Of a DNA stretch of 43,626 bases, positions 1 to 6,818 are shown in pieces. This DNA comes from JBFLYZ01 sp040756415 (lineage in GTDB: Bacteria > Bacteroidota > Bacteroidia > JADZBD01), in NCBI GenBank assembly GCA_040756415.1, contig JBFLYZ010000027.1, forward strand, positions 1-43,626, written 5' to 3'. The translations under genes and the position numbers were made by a program. Below the pieces are notes generated by a model that was not told the DNA's origin, ran no database searches, and worked only from the letters and a program-made list of their open reading frames with translations. Each line of letters starts with the position of its first letter. The stretch's first letter is position 1.

Positions 1-120
1 GGAACCAATGGAGCCACCGGACCCACTGGCCCAACGGGAGCTAACGGTACGAACGGAACCAATGGAGCCACCGGACCCACTGGCCCAACGGGAGCTAACG
101 GTACGAACGGAACCAATGGA
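1..120. repeat. 54-bp perfect tandem repeat in collagen region
   Basis: Bases 1-54 and 55-108 are identical, and a third copy starts at 109 with one early C-to-T change before it diverges. The unit encodes 18 residues, six Gly-X-Y triplets. The array may extend upstream of the window. A perfect in-frame repeat suggests recent expansion and possible length variation between strains. Confidence 0.95.
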
Positions 121-1605
121 GCTACCGGACCCACTGGCGCTAATGGAGCAACAGGTCCCACAGGCCCCACCTGGACCATAACCTCTACCAGTTTTGATGC
201 CGATGGAAATTTTCTGATCAATACTTCCATTCCATCTACCATCACCTCCCCGCAAAGGGCATGGCTGGTAGGCGGCAATAATTTTGCAACGGTAGGTTTA
301 CCTTATATTTTCGGAACCATTTCGAATGATCATGTTGACCTTTATTCAAACAACCTGGTGCGCGGCCGATTGAGCAACCTGGGTGAATTCTTTATAGGCA
401 CCACCAACACGGTGCTTGCTGGCGACCTGATGAATGCGGTAGGTAATGCTACTTTCCCCTGGGCAGTTAACGGCTACACCAGCTTTAACGGTGGCGGTGT
501 TTATGGGGCCATACAAGGAGCAAACACTACGGCCTTCGCGGCCATCCAGGGCGAGAATAACTCTACTTCGGGCACCTTCAACAGCGCGGCTGTGCGCGGG
601 ATCAATGCCAGCACGGTAGCCGGAACGGGTTTCCGCAACCTGGCCGGATCTGGTCCCCGTATGGGCGTTACCGGAACTTTTACCCAAACGGGCTCCTACT
701 CTTTTGGCGTGTATGGCTCATCACCCAGTTTCAACATCCGTACGGGCGCGGTGTTTGGAGATGATGGGGGTTTTGCAATGGGAGCCCTCGGTTATTTTGC
801 GGCAAACGGCCTTGATTACGCGGTGTATGGATTCGGTTTGGCTTACCAGGTTGGTGTAGGAACCGGCCGTTATGGCGACCCTAACCTGCACACAAAAGGC
901 GGCAACACCGAAAGCGACCTTGATCCCGGTTACGACAAGCCGGATGCGCAAATAGGCCTGGGTGTATATGGGGGCATTATGGGCGGATGGATACGCGGTG
1001 TAGTTTATGGCGCTCATGTACGCGGAACGCGATACAGCCTTTACGTAGACGGCCGCACGTATACGAATAAGCCTATTGCGCAGTTGGTTGAGAAAGAAGA
1101 CGGAACCCGGTTTGCCACCTATGTCCCTTCTTCTCCCGAAGCGGATGTTTATGTAAAAGGAAAGGCTAACCTGGTGAATGGTCAGGTATACATCCACTTC
1201 AGCGAGGAGTTCAAGCAAGCCGTAAAAGCCGAAGACGCGGTGATCACCGTTACCCCTAAAGGCAACACCAACGGAGTTTATGTAGCTTCAGTTGATGCGA
1301 ACGGCTTTTGGGTAAAGGAGAATAACAATGGTACTTCTTCCGTTGAAATATCATGGATAGCGATCGGCACGCGCAAGGGGTACGAGGATATAAGCGTTCC
1401 TTCTGAAATACTCAGCAGCGATTTCGACATGAACATGAATGGGGTGATGTTCAACGATAACGATGTTACTTCAACTCCTCAGGGAATATGGTGGGATGGC
1501 ACCAAGGTTAACTTTGGCACGCCACCGCCCAAAACATACGATCTTAACTTTAATCCTGTGCTTAGGCCCCAGACCACAAGTACCGGTTTCAAAAAAGGAT
1601 TTTAA
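1..1605 (+). CDS. Collagen-like repeat surface protein, 5' end cut by window
   Basis: The frame is open from base 1, so the start and head domain lie outside the window; 534 residues are visible. Residues 1-57 are uninterrupted Gly-X-Y triplets (GPT, GAN, GTN, GAT). A Gly-poor segment and then a Gly/Tyr-rich region with GVYG-type motifs follow (about residues 150-330). The C-terminal ~150 residues contain a domain (around VNGQVYIHFSEEF and GVYVASVDANGFWV) that is recognisably the same as the C-terminus of the protein at 6819-8912. It is probably secreted and trimeric, displayed at the cell surface. Its partner or substrate is unknown. A stem-loop follows the stop. The collagen call is sure from sequence; the role is inference. 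Confidence 0.85.
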   Translation, partial: GTNGATGPTGPTGANGTNGTNGATGPTGPTGANGTNGTNGATGPTGANGATGPTGPTWTITSTSFDADGNFLINTSIPSTITSPQRAWLVGGNNFATVGLPYIFGTISNDHVDLYSNNLVRGRLSNLGEFFIGTTNTVLAGDLMNAVGNATFPWAVNGYTSFNGGGVYGAIQGANTTAFAAIQGENNSTSGTFNSAAVRGINASTVAGTGFRNLAGSGPRMGVTGTFTQTGSYSFGVYGSSPSFNIRTGAVFGDDGGFAMGALGYFAANGLDYAVYGFGLAYQVGVGTGRYGDPNLHTKGGNTESDLDPGYDKPDAQIGLGVYGGIMGGWIRGVVYGAHVRGTRYSLYVDGRTYTNKPIAQLVEKEDGTRFATYVPSSPEADVYVKGKANLVNGQVYIHFSEEFKQAVKAEDAVITVTPKGNTNGVYVASVDANGFWVKENNNGTSSVEISWIAIGTRKGYEDISVPSEILSSDFDMNMNGVMFNDNDVTSTPQGIWWDGTKVNFGTPPPKTYDLNFNPVLRPQTTSTGFKKGF

Positions 1606-1624
1606 TGATCGCAACCCTTATAAA

Positions 1625-1654
1625 TAAGCCCGCAGCAATGCGGGTTTATCTTTT
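1625..1654 (+). terminator. Intrinsic terminator after first collagen-like gene
   Basis: A 10-bp stem (TAAGCCCGCA / TGCGGGTTTA, one mismatch) with loop GCAA is followed by a short T-rich stretch, 20 nt after the stop codon at 1605. Confidence 0.7.
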
Positions 1655-1678
1655 GGCGCATGGAGAGAAAACGGTCAG

Positions 1679-1711
1679 TTTGACGTATTAAATTTTTTGT
1701 TTATACATTTG
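1679..1711 (+). promoter_or_regulatory. Bacteroidota promoter of collagen-like gene at 1732
   Basis: TTTG at 1679-1682 and TACATTTG at 1704-1711 are separated by 21 nt, matching the Bacteroidota -33/-7 consensus (TTTG, 19-21 nt, TAnnTTTG). The start codon is 20 nt downstream. Confidence 0.8.
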
Positions 1712-1731
1712 CAAAAACACACCCTGTCACC

Positions 1732-2928
1732 ATGAGATACTCTCATCACCTAAAACGCATCTTGCTTTTGTTAGGCGTTTCATTGTTTTTTACTCCCCTT
1801 TCCCATGCACAGGACAATGTGGGAATAGGAACAAGCACTCCTGACGCTAGCGCGCTGCTGGAGCTTTTATCCACGGATAAGGGCCTGCTGGTGCCGCGCA
1901 TGACCACGGCACAGCGCCTGGCCATAGTAACCCCGGCCAATGGCCTGCTGGTGTACGATACCAATTTTGACTGTTTCTTCTATTTCACAACGGCCAGCGG
2001 CTGGATATCCCTTTGCCAGCTTTCAGGGCCTACAGGTCCAACCGGCCCGAATGGCGCTAATGGAGCTACCGGGGCCACCGGGGATACCGGCCCTACGGGT
2101 ATTGCTGGCGCTACTGGCGCTACAGGTGACACCGGTCCAACCGGCCCTCAGGGCATCCAGGGTGTGACCGGAGCAACGGGCGATACAGGGCCTACAGGCG
2201 CCCAGGGACCCCAGGGTGTTACCGGCCCCACCGGCCCGCAGGGTATTCAGGGTGCCACAGGGCCCACCGGTCCTCAGGGCCCTACCGGCCCGCAGGGCAT
2301 TCAGGGAGTAACAGGCCCAACAGGTCCTCAGGGACCCACAGGAGCGAACGGAACTAACGGCACCAACGGAGCTACGGGTCCTACCGGCCCTACAGGCGCT
2401 AACGGAGCCAATGGTGCGAACGGAGCAACCGGCCCCACCGGACCTACTGGCGCAAATGGCACTAACGGTACAAACGGAGCAACAGGACCCACCGGCCCTA
2501 CGGGACAGACGGCTAACGTAACCAGCGTATCCCTGGCCGCCTCCGCTACCATCGGAACGGTTGCCTGGGCTAATGTTGCTGGCATGTCTTTAACCTTTAC
2601 TGCTACCAAAACCACAGCGTTCGTTATCTTTTCCGCCTCCGGGTACGGTTATACCAACTCTATGTCATATGTGCAATTCCGTGTCAGGAATACCACACTG
2701 GCTACCACCGTTACCCAAACCAATGAAAAGGTTCAGAACTACGATGATGTTACCGGTACGGTTACACCCTGGAGCTGCTCCTGCTCGGTATTGATGACTG
2801 GCCTTGTAATCGGTAACACTTACACCTTGCAGGTTCAGGGCCAGCGAAACGGCATACTGGGAACTTATGATGCCATTGTCAACCCTGCGTTGGATGGCCA
2901 CCATATGACCTTATCTGTGATGCAATAA
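1732..2928 (+). CDS. Collagen-like secreted protein with jelly-roll-type tail
   Basis: A 398-residue protein. Residues 1-26 are a signal peptide ending SHAQ. Residues 27-98 form the head shared with the proteins at 5317 and 6819, starting DNVGIGTSTPDASALLELLS and containing two Cys (FDCFFYF and ISLCQLS). From residue 99 to about 260 there are some 54 Gly-X-Y triplets, several of the GPQGIQGVTG type. The last ~138 residues are a beta-rich globular domain without Gly repeats, in length and pattern like a C1q/TNF-type trimerisation fold; this is inference. The start is supported by a good promoter just upstream. The stop is 7 nt from the start of a small secreted-protein gene, so the two are probably cotranscribed. 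Likely a trimeric surface filament protein. Confidence 0.9.
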   Translation: MRYSHHLKRILLLLGVSLFFTPLSHAQDNVGIGTSTPDASALLELLSTDKGLLVPRMTTAQRLAIVTPANGLLVYDTNFDCFFYFTTASGWISLCQLSGPTGPTGPNGANGATGATGDTGPTGIAGATGATGDTGPTGPQGIQGVTGATGDTGPTGAQGPQGVTGPTGPQGIQGATGPTGPQGPTGPQGIQGVTGPTGPQGPTGANGTNGTNGATGPTGPTGANGANGANGATGPTGPTGANGTNGTNGATGPTGPTGQTANVTSVSLAASATIGTVAWANVAGMSLTFTATKTTAFVIFSASGYGYTNSMSYVQFRVRNTTLATTVTQTNEKVQNYDDVTGTVTPWSCSCSVLMTGLVIGNTYTLQVQGQRNGILGTYDAIVNPALDGHHMTLSVMQ

Positions 2929-2935
2929 AAAGAAC

Positions 2936-3196
2936 ATGGCAAAAAGAGCATTTTTCATTCTGTTCCTGACTGGCGGCATGTACTTTTACAGTGCGGCTCA
3001 AAACAACGGCAAAACACCTGCTCCACCCAAATTGGCTGAAATGGAGGCTGTGAAAGACACGATCGGCCGTGAATACAATAAGCCCGAGCTGAAAGACTCA
3101 GACGCTAATACCGCTTCGGAAAAGAACAAAGAGAATAGCTCTGACTCGGGTACTGTGCCCCAGCTCCAGAATACTACCGGACCCAAAAGGGATTAA
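2936..3196 (+). CDS. Small secreted low-complexity protein, cassette partner
   Basis: An 86-residue protein of unknown function. Residues 1-21 look like a signal peptide (hydrophobic FFILFLTGGMYFYSAA) cut before QNNGK. The mature ~65 residues are rich in Lys, Glu, Asp, Ser, Thr and Asn and are probably disordered; there is no Cys. It starts 7 nt after the collagen-like gene and ends at a strong terminator, so the two form one transcript. The protein at 6437-6712 has the same size, the same QNN start of the mature part, similar composition and the same position behind the other jelly-roll-tailed collagen-like gene. It may be a secreted partner or linker of the collagen-like protein, which is inference from position only. 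Confidence 0.75.
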   Translation: MAKRAFFILFLTGGMYFYSAAQNNGKTPAPPKLAEMEAVKDTIGREYNKPELKDSDANTASEKNKENSSDSGTVPQLQNTTGPKRD

Positions 3197-3213
3197 ACCT
3201 GTAGCCGTTAATA

Positions 3214-3246
3214 AAAAAAGGTTCTGTTAACACAGGACCTTTTTTC
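3214..3246. terminator. Bidirectional terminator
   Basis: A run of A, a stem AGGTTCTGT / ACAGGACCT (one G-T pair) with loop TAAC, then a run of T. The poly-A and poly-T sides let it end both the rightward small secreted-protein transcript and the leftward phosphatase transcript. Confidence 0.85.
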
Positions 3247-3267
3247 ATTTAAGGCGTAAAGGGGGAG

Positions 3268-3978
3268 TCAGATCCTGATCCCGATCACCAGCACATCGTC
3301 TACCTGCTCCAGATTACCCTTCCACTCTTCAAACGTGCTGTCGAGTATCTTCTTCTGTTCGTCCATGGGCCTATCCTTGATCGCCATGAACTTATCTTCA
3401 AGCTGCTTGTATTTGAACTTCTTTCCCTTATCGCCCCCGAACTGGTCGGCATACCCGTCTGTAAGCGTATAGATCACATCGCCCTTTTTCAGGTCGATCG
3501 TATGAGTGGTAAAGGCATGCTCCTCCTTCGGTGATTTGCCTACCGGCATCTTATCGGCATGGCTGGCTATAAGCTCATTGTTACGTATCAGGTAAAAAGA
3601 ATTGTTCGCAGCCGCATAATACAGCTTGTTGTTCTCGAAATCGAAAGCGCAAAGGGTACAGTCCATACCGTCTTTTGCCTCCTCTTCGGTACCTTCCGGG
3701 TTGAGCGAACCGATTATCCCCCTGCGGATATTATCAAGTATCTTACCCGGCTCGGAAATATTCTTTTCTATGATGGATTCATTGAGATAGGATATGCCCA
3801 GCATGCTCATCAGAGCTCCCGGAACGCCATGACCCGTGCAATCGGCCGTACAGATATAGAATATCTCCGATTTTTTGTCGGGGTGCTGATGCGAGAGCGC
3901 ATAATAAAAATCACCGCTTACAATATCTTTGGGCTTATACAGCACAAAGAACTTTTTTTGGTCATTTGTGTTTTCCAT
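3268..3978 (-). CDS. PP2C-type SpoIIE-family serine/threonine phosphatase
   Basis: A 236-residue protein consisting almost only of a SpoIIE/RsbU-like PP2C phosphatase domain. Metal-binding acidic residues are visible in SGDFYY (D23), ADCTGHGVPG (D46), the later TDGYADQ, and the terminal DDVLVIGIRI. Members of this family in Bacteroidota usually carry N-terminal TPR, membrane or GAF sensor regions; here there is none and no signal peptide, so this is a short cytoplasmic form. An in-frame stop upstream of the ATG excludes a longer version. Expected activity is dephosphorylation of phosphoserine or phosphothreonine in a partner-switching pathway. No anti-sigma factor or antagonist gene lies beside it. 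The neighbours are secreted-protein genes on the other strand. Confidence 0.88.
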   Translation of the reverse strand: MENTNDQKKFFVLYKPKDIVSGDFYYALSHQHPDKKSEIFYICTADCTGHGVPGALMSMLGISYLNESIIEKNISEPGKILDNIRRGIIGSLNPEGTEEEAKDGMDCTLCAFDFENNKLYYAAANNSFYLIRNNELIASHADKMPVGKSPKEEHAFTTHTIDLKKGDVIYTLTDGYADQFGGDKGKKFKYKQLEDKFMAIKDRPMDEQKKILDSTFEEWKGNLEQVDDVLVIGIRI

Positions 3979-4102
3979 GGCTGTGAATTTATAAATTTTT
4001 CCAACCCCATCTCATAAAATAATTTTTTATGATTTTTACCGGCCTGCTGCAAGCTTACGCCATTTGCTGTCGGCAAGACGGGTAAAAGCACGGCCGAATG
4101 CC

Positions 4103-4134
4103 CTTGACTTTAGCCGCTGGGCGAAGTAACTTCG
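4103..4134 (+). promoter_or_regulatory. Probable promoter of secreted protein at 4138
   Basis: CTTG at 4103-4106, 20 nt, then TAACTTCG at 4127-4134, one mismatch each from the -33 and -7 consensus. The ATG is only 3 nt beyond the box, so the transcript would be nearly leaderless. Confidence 0.5.
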
Positions 4135-4137
4135 GGT

Positions 4138-4569
4138 ATGAAAACAAGCAGCTTAGTTCTGGTCCTTCTACTGGTGTTCAACCTGGGGCTGGCCTATGGA
4201 CAAAGCTCTTGTTTTACAGCCACCCCGCTGGGCAAAAGCGATACCTGCCTACACAAGGTCTACACCAGCGAACCTGAATACTGGTTCTCGTTCGTAGCGG
4301 ATTCGGGTACGACCGATATCATCCTGACCAACGATACTTCACGCAGCGTGGGCCATGTTCACCGCCTCATATTGTATGCCGGTTCGTGCAACGGCCTTAT
4401 TGTTATTGACAGCGCGGATGTGGTCGACCTGTCAGACGCCATCAGGTTTCAGCTTGAAAAACTGACCGTAGGAACTACCTATTATGTGGCCGCTGATACG
4501 CGTATTCCGGCTTGCCGTACCCGCTGCAGCCAGCGCGCCCGCTTTGATCTTTGCTTTCAGGTACGGTAA
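4138..4569 (+). CDS. Secreted cysteine-rich beta protein, PPC-like
   Basis: A 143-residue protein with a clear signal peptide (residues 1-21, cut after AYGQ). The mature part has the pattern of the PPC-like beta-sandwich modules common in Bacteroidota exported proteins: an early Cys, EYWFSFVAD, LILYAGSC and a late TVGTTYYVAAD. About six Cys in ~120 residues suggest disulfide bonds in the periplasm or outside the cell. Usually such modules are part of large surface proteins with a type IX secretion tail; here the module stands alone and no sorting domain is seen. Family assignment is by pattern and tentative. Function is unknown. Confidence 0.7.
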   Translation: MKTSSLVLVLLLVFNLGLAYGQSSCFTATPLGKSDTCLHKVYTSEPEYWFSFVADSGTTDIILTNDTSRSVGHVHRLILYAGSCNGLIVIDSADVVDLSDAIRFQLEKLTVGTTYYVAADTRIPACRTRCSQRARFDLCFQVR

Positions 4570-4692
4570 GAACCATCCCATTCTGCGCATTTTTTTACCC
4601 GCCAGGATACCGCTTATCGGGATACCGGGAAGCCCGCAGATTTGGTATGGTTTTCCCTCATGCGAGAAGTACAAACCTAAAAACCTGCAAAC

Positions 4693-5154
4693 ATGGAAGA
4701 GAACACAAAAAAACTGGTCAACGAGATCAATACGCTTGTCGAAATCAATAACGACCGGATTGAGGGCTACAAAACTGCCTTGCTCGAAACAAAGGACAGC
4801 GATCTGAAAGAGCTTTTCAAAGACATGGCCGACCATAGCTTTAAGTTCAAGAACGAGCTGGCCGACCAGGTGCTTAAACTGGGCGCGCAGCCGACAGAAA
4901 GCACCAAAACCTCCGGGAAACTGTACCGCGCGTGGATGGACATCAAAGTGGCCCTGAGCAGACAAGACAGGAAAGCCATTGTAGAGTCGTGCGAATTTGG
5001 AGAAGACCAGGCGCTCAAAACCTATGAAGAGGTGCTGAAACAGAACCATTTTCCGCCCCATGTGCGCGAAATGATCGCCAGGCAGAAAGAAATCCTCCGG
5101 CAAGATCACGACCGCATCAGGGAACTGCGCGACAGGGAAAAATCTGCCGCCTGA
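4693..5154 (+). CDS. PA2169-family four-helix-bundle protein (DUF2383)
   Basis: A 153-residue, wholly helical, highly charged protein. It begins with the family pattern LVNEINTLVEINNDRIEGYK, has Glu/Asp/His residues spaced as in ferritin-like bundles, and ends with a helix around HFPPHVREMIARQKEIL. Length agrees with the PA2169/DUF2383 family (about 150). Members are often stress-related and found near envelope or general-stress genes; no biochemical role is established that I can name. No signal peptide, so cytoplasmic. It stands alone on the plus strand and ends at a strong terminator. Confidence 0.88.
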   Translation: MEENTKKLVNEINTLVEINNDRIEGYKTALLETKDSDLKELFKDMADHSFKFKNELADQVLKLGAQPTESTKTSGKLYRAWMDIKVALSRQDRKAIVESCEFGEDQALKTYEEVLKQNHFPPHVREMIARQKEILRQDHDRIRELRDREKSAA

Positions 5155-5178
5155 ATTGTTACCATTTCCTTTGAACTC

Positions 5179-5207
5179 GCCCTGGCAGACATGCCGGGGC
5201 TTTTTTT
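5179..5207 (+). terminator. Intrinsic terminator after DUF2383 gene
   Basis: A 9-bp stem GCCCTGGCA / TGCCGGGGC with loop GACA is followed by seven T, 25 nt after the stop codon. Confidence 0.9.
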
Positions 5208-5260
5208 GGCGATCAGGCAGGGTCCCAATACCCGGTTCATTACGCTTATTGGTCTATAAA

Positions 5261-5268
5261 TAAATTTG
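5261..5268 (+). promoter_or_regulatory. -7 box of collagen-like gene at 5317
   Basis: TAAATTTG matches the -7 consensus exactly; the -33 element is weak (TTCA at 5236-5239, spacing 21). The box contains the in-frame TTG that would otherwise give a longer reading frame, which argues for the ATG at 5317 as start. Confidence 0.65.
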
Positions 5269-5316
5269 CAATTCAGCGAAACATTTATAACTTTGTTTAC
5301 CTCAAGCCTCCTGCCC

Positions 5317-6426
5317 ATGAACATCTCTACCCGCCCCTTTAAAAGTATATTCCTGGCTTTTTCACTGGTACTCTCCCTCTCCTCCGGCCTGCTGGCACAG
5401 GATAACGTGGGCATAGGTACCAGCACGCCCGATCCTTCGGCCATGCTGGAACTGCTTTCCGCCAACAAAGGCCTGCTTGTTCCGCGCATGACAACGGCCC
5501 AACGCACCGCCATTGTTACCCCCGCAAACGGCTTGCTGGTGTATGACACGAACTTCGATTGCTTCTTTTACTTTACAACGGCCAGCGGCTGGATATCGCT
5601 TTGCCAGCTATCCGGACCCACAGGACCGACCGGCCCTTCAGGAACGATGGGCAGTAACGGGGCTACAGGACCTACAGGAGACACCGGACCTACCGGTTCT
5701 AATGGTGCGACCGGAGCCACCGGACCCACTGGCGATACGGGGCCTACCGGGGCCAATGGTGCCAACGGAGCTACCGGACCTACCGGTGATACAGGCCCAA
5801 CGGGAGCTATGGGTCCAACAGGCCCGCAGGGCATACAGGGCGTAACAGGCCCTGCCGGGCCTACAGGAGCCGTAGGCGCTACAGGACCAACAGGAGCGAA
5901 CGGGGCCAATGGGCCAACCGGACCAACGGGGGCAAACGGAAGCAATGGCGTTACCGGGCCAACAGGACCTACCGGACCTGCGGGCTTGTATAACAATACG
6001 TTCTATGCTTATGGCAACGGAGGTTTCACCCCTCCGGCATTTCCCACCTTTGCAGTCATCCCTAACCTGACGATAACCGTTACGCTGACCACCAATGCCA
6101 TTGTATATGTGTATCATGATGGCGGCATTCAAACCCAGTCAGGGGCAACTAACGGTAATTCCACCGTGGATGTAGCGCTTCACAATAATGGTGCGCTGGT
6201 TATCTCCTCATCGGGTGGCGGATTCAAACGTGTCACCGTTAATAACAGCACCACCCTGGTTAACCAGATCGGGCATTACGCAATGGGGGTCTACATTCCC
6301 CTTGGGCCCGGAACCTATACTTTTGATGCCCGGGCGAGAATGAACGGAGGCACCAACGCCACGGTAAGCGGCAATAACACATCCGTGCTGCAAGGCACGC
6401 TGCTGGTACAGGTGATCAACAATTAA
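5317..6426 (+). CDS. Collagen-like secreted protein with jelly-roll-type tail
   Basis: A 369-residue protein from the ATG at 5317; an upstream in-frame TTG at 5266 is rejected because it lies in the promoter box. Signal peptide is residues 1-28, ending GLLAQ. The head (residues 29-99) is almost identical in protein sequence to those of the genes at 1732 and 6819, including both Cys, though many codons differ. Residues 100 to ~224 hold about 41 Gly-X-Y triplets, mostly GPT, GAN and GDT. The final ~145 residues are a beta-rich domain beginning LYNNTFYAYGNGG, probably a trimerising C1q/TNF-like fold. It is followed after 10 nt by a small secreted-protein gene, as at 1732-3196. Confidence 0.9.
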   Translation: MNISTRPFKSIFLAFSLVLSLSSGLLAQDNVGIGTSTPDPSAMLELLSANKGLLVPRMTTAQRTAIVTPANGLLVYDTNFDCFFYFTTASGWISLCQLSGPTGPTGPSGTMGSNGATGPTGDTGPTGSNGATGATGPTGDTGPTGANGANGATGPTGDTGPTGAMGPTGPQGIQGVTGPAGPTGAVGATGPTGANGANGPTGPTGANGSNGVTGPTGPTGPAGLYNNTFYAYGNGGFTPPAFPTFAVIPNLTITVTLTTNAIVYVYHDGGIQTQSGATNGNSTVDVALHNNGALVISSSGGGFKRVTVNNSTTLVNQIGHYAMGVYIPLGPGTYTFDARARMNGGTNATVSGNNTSVLQGTLLVQVINN

Positions 6427-6436
6427 ACAAAAAGCC

Positions 6437-6712
6437 ATGAAACAGCTCATTTCAGTTCTTTTCTTTGCCCTGTTTTTCCTCTGCTCGTACGGTCAGAATA
6501 ACCCTGCACCGTCATCCAGCTCTTCGGCCATCGATGGATCTCAAAAGAACGGTACCTTGAGCGCAGAAACCGCACCCGACACAGTAAAGGTCAGCTCCCA
6601 GAACGCTGATCTGAACGCTCCAAACTCCACCGGGGCCCAGAACCCCGTGAATACCCAGCCGGCCGACACCAGGAAAACACCTTCCGGGACGGACGCTTCT
6701 ATTCCCAAATAA
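6437..6712 (+). CDS. Small secreted low-complexity protein, cassette partner
   Basis: A 91-residue protein of unknown function. The signal peptide (residues 1-19, with LISVLFFALFFLCSYG) is cut before QNNPAPS. The mature part is Ser, Thr, Pro, Ala and Asn-rich, lacks Cys and is probably disordered. It lies 10 nt after the collagen-like gene at 5317 and matches the protein at 2936-3196 in size, placement and the start of the mature chain, though the rest is not clearly alignable by eye. No obvious terminator follows before the promoter of the next gene. Confidence 0.72.
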   Translation: MKQLISVLFFALFFLCSYGQNNPAPSSSSSAIDGSQKNGTLSAETAPDTVKVSSQNADLNAPNSTGAQNPVNTQPADTRKTPSGTDASIPK

Positions 6713-6760
6713 GCCCCGGCCTGCACCTATTCCCGGGCCCACATATTCGTGTGGCAGAAA

Positions 6761-6791
6761 TTTGTTTTTATCGAAAGAAATTATACTTTTG
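6761..6791 (+). promoter_or_regulatory. Bacteroidota promoter of collagen-like gene at 6819
   Basis: TTTG at 6761-6764, 19 nt, then TACTTTTG at 6784-6791, a full match to the consensus. The start codon is 27 nt downstream. Confidence 0.85.
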
Positions 6792-6818
6792 TAGGGTTTA
6801 GAAACTCTCCTACATCCT

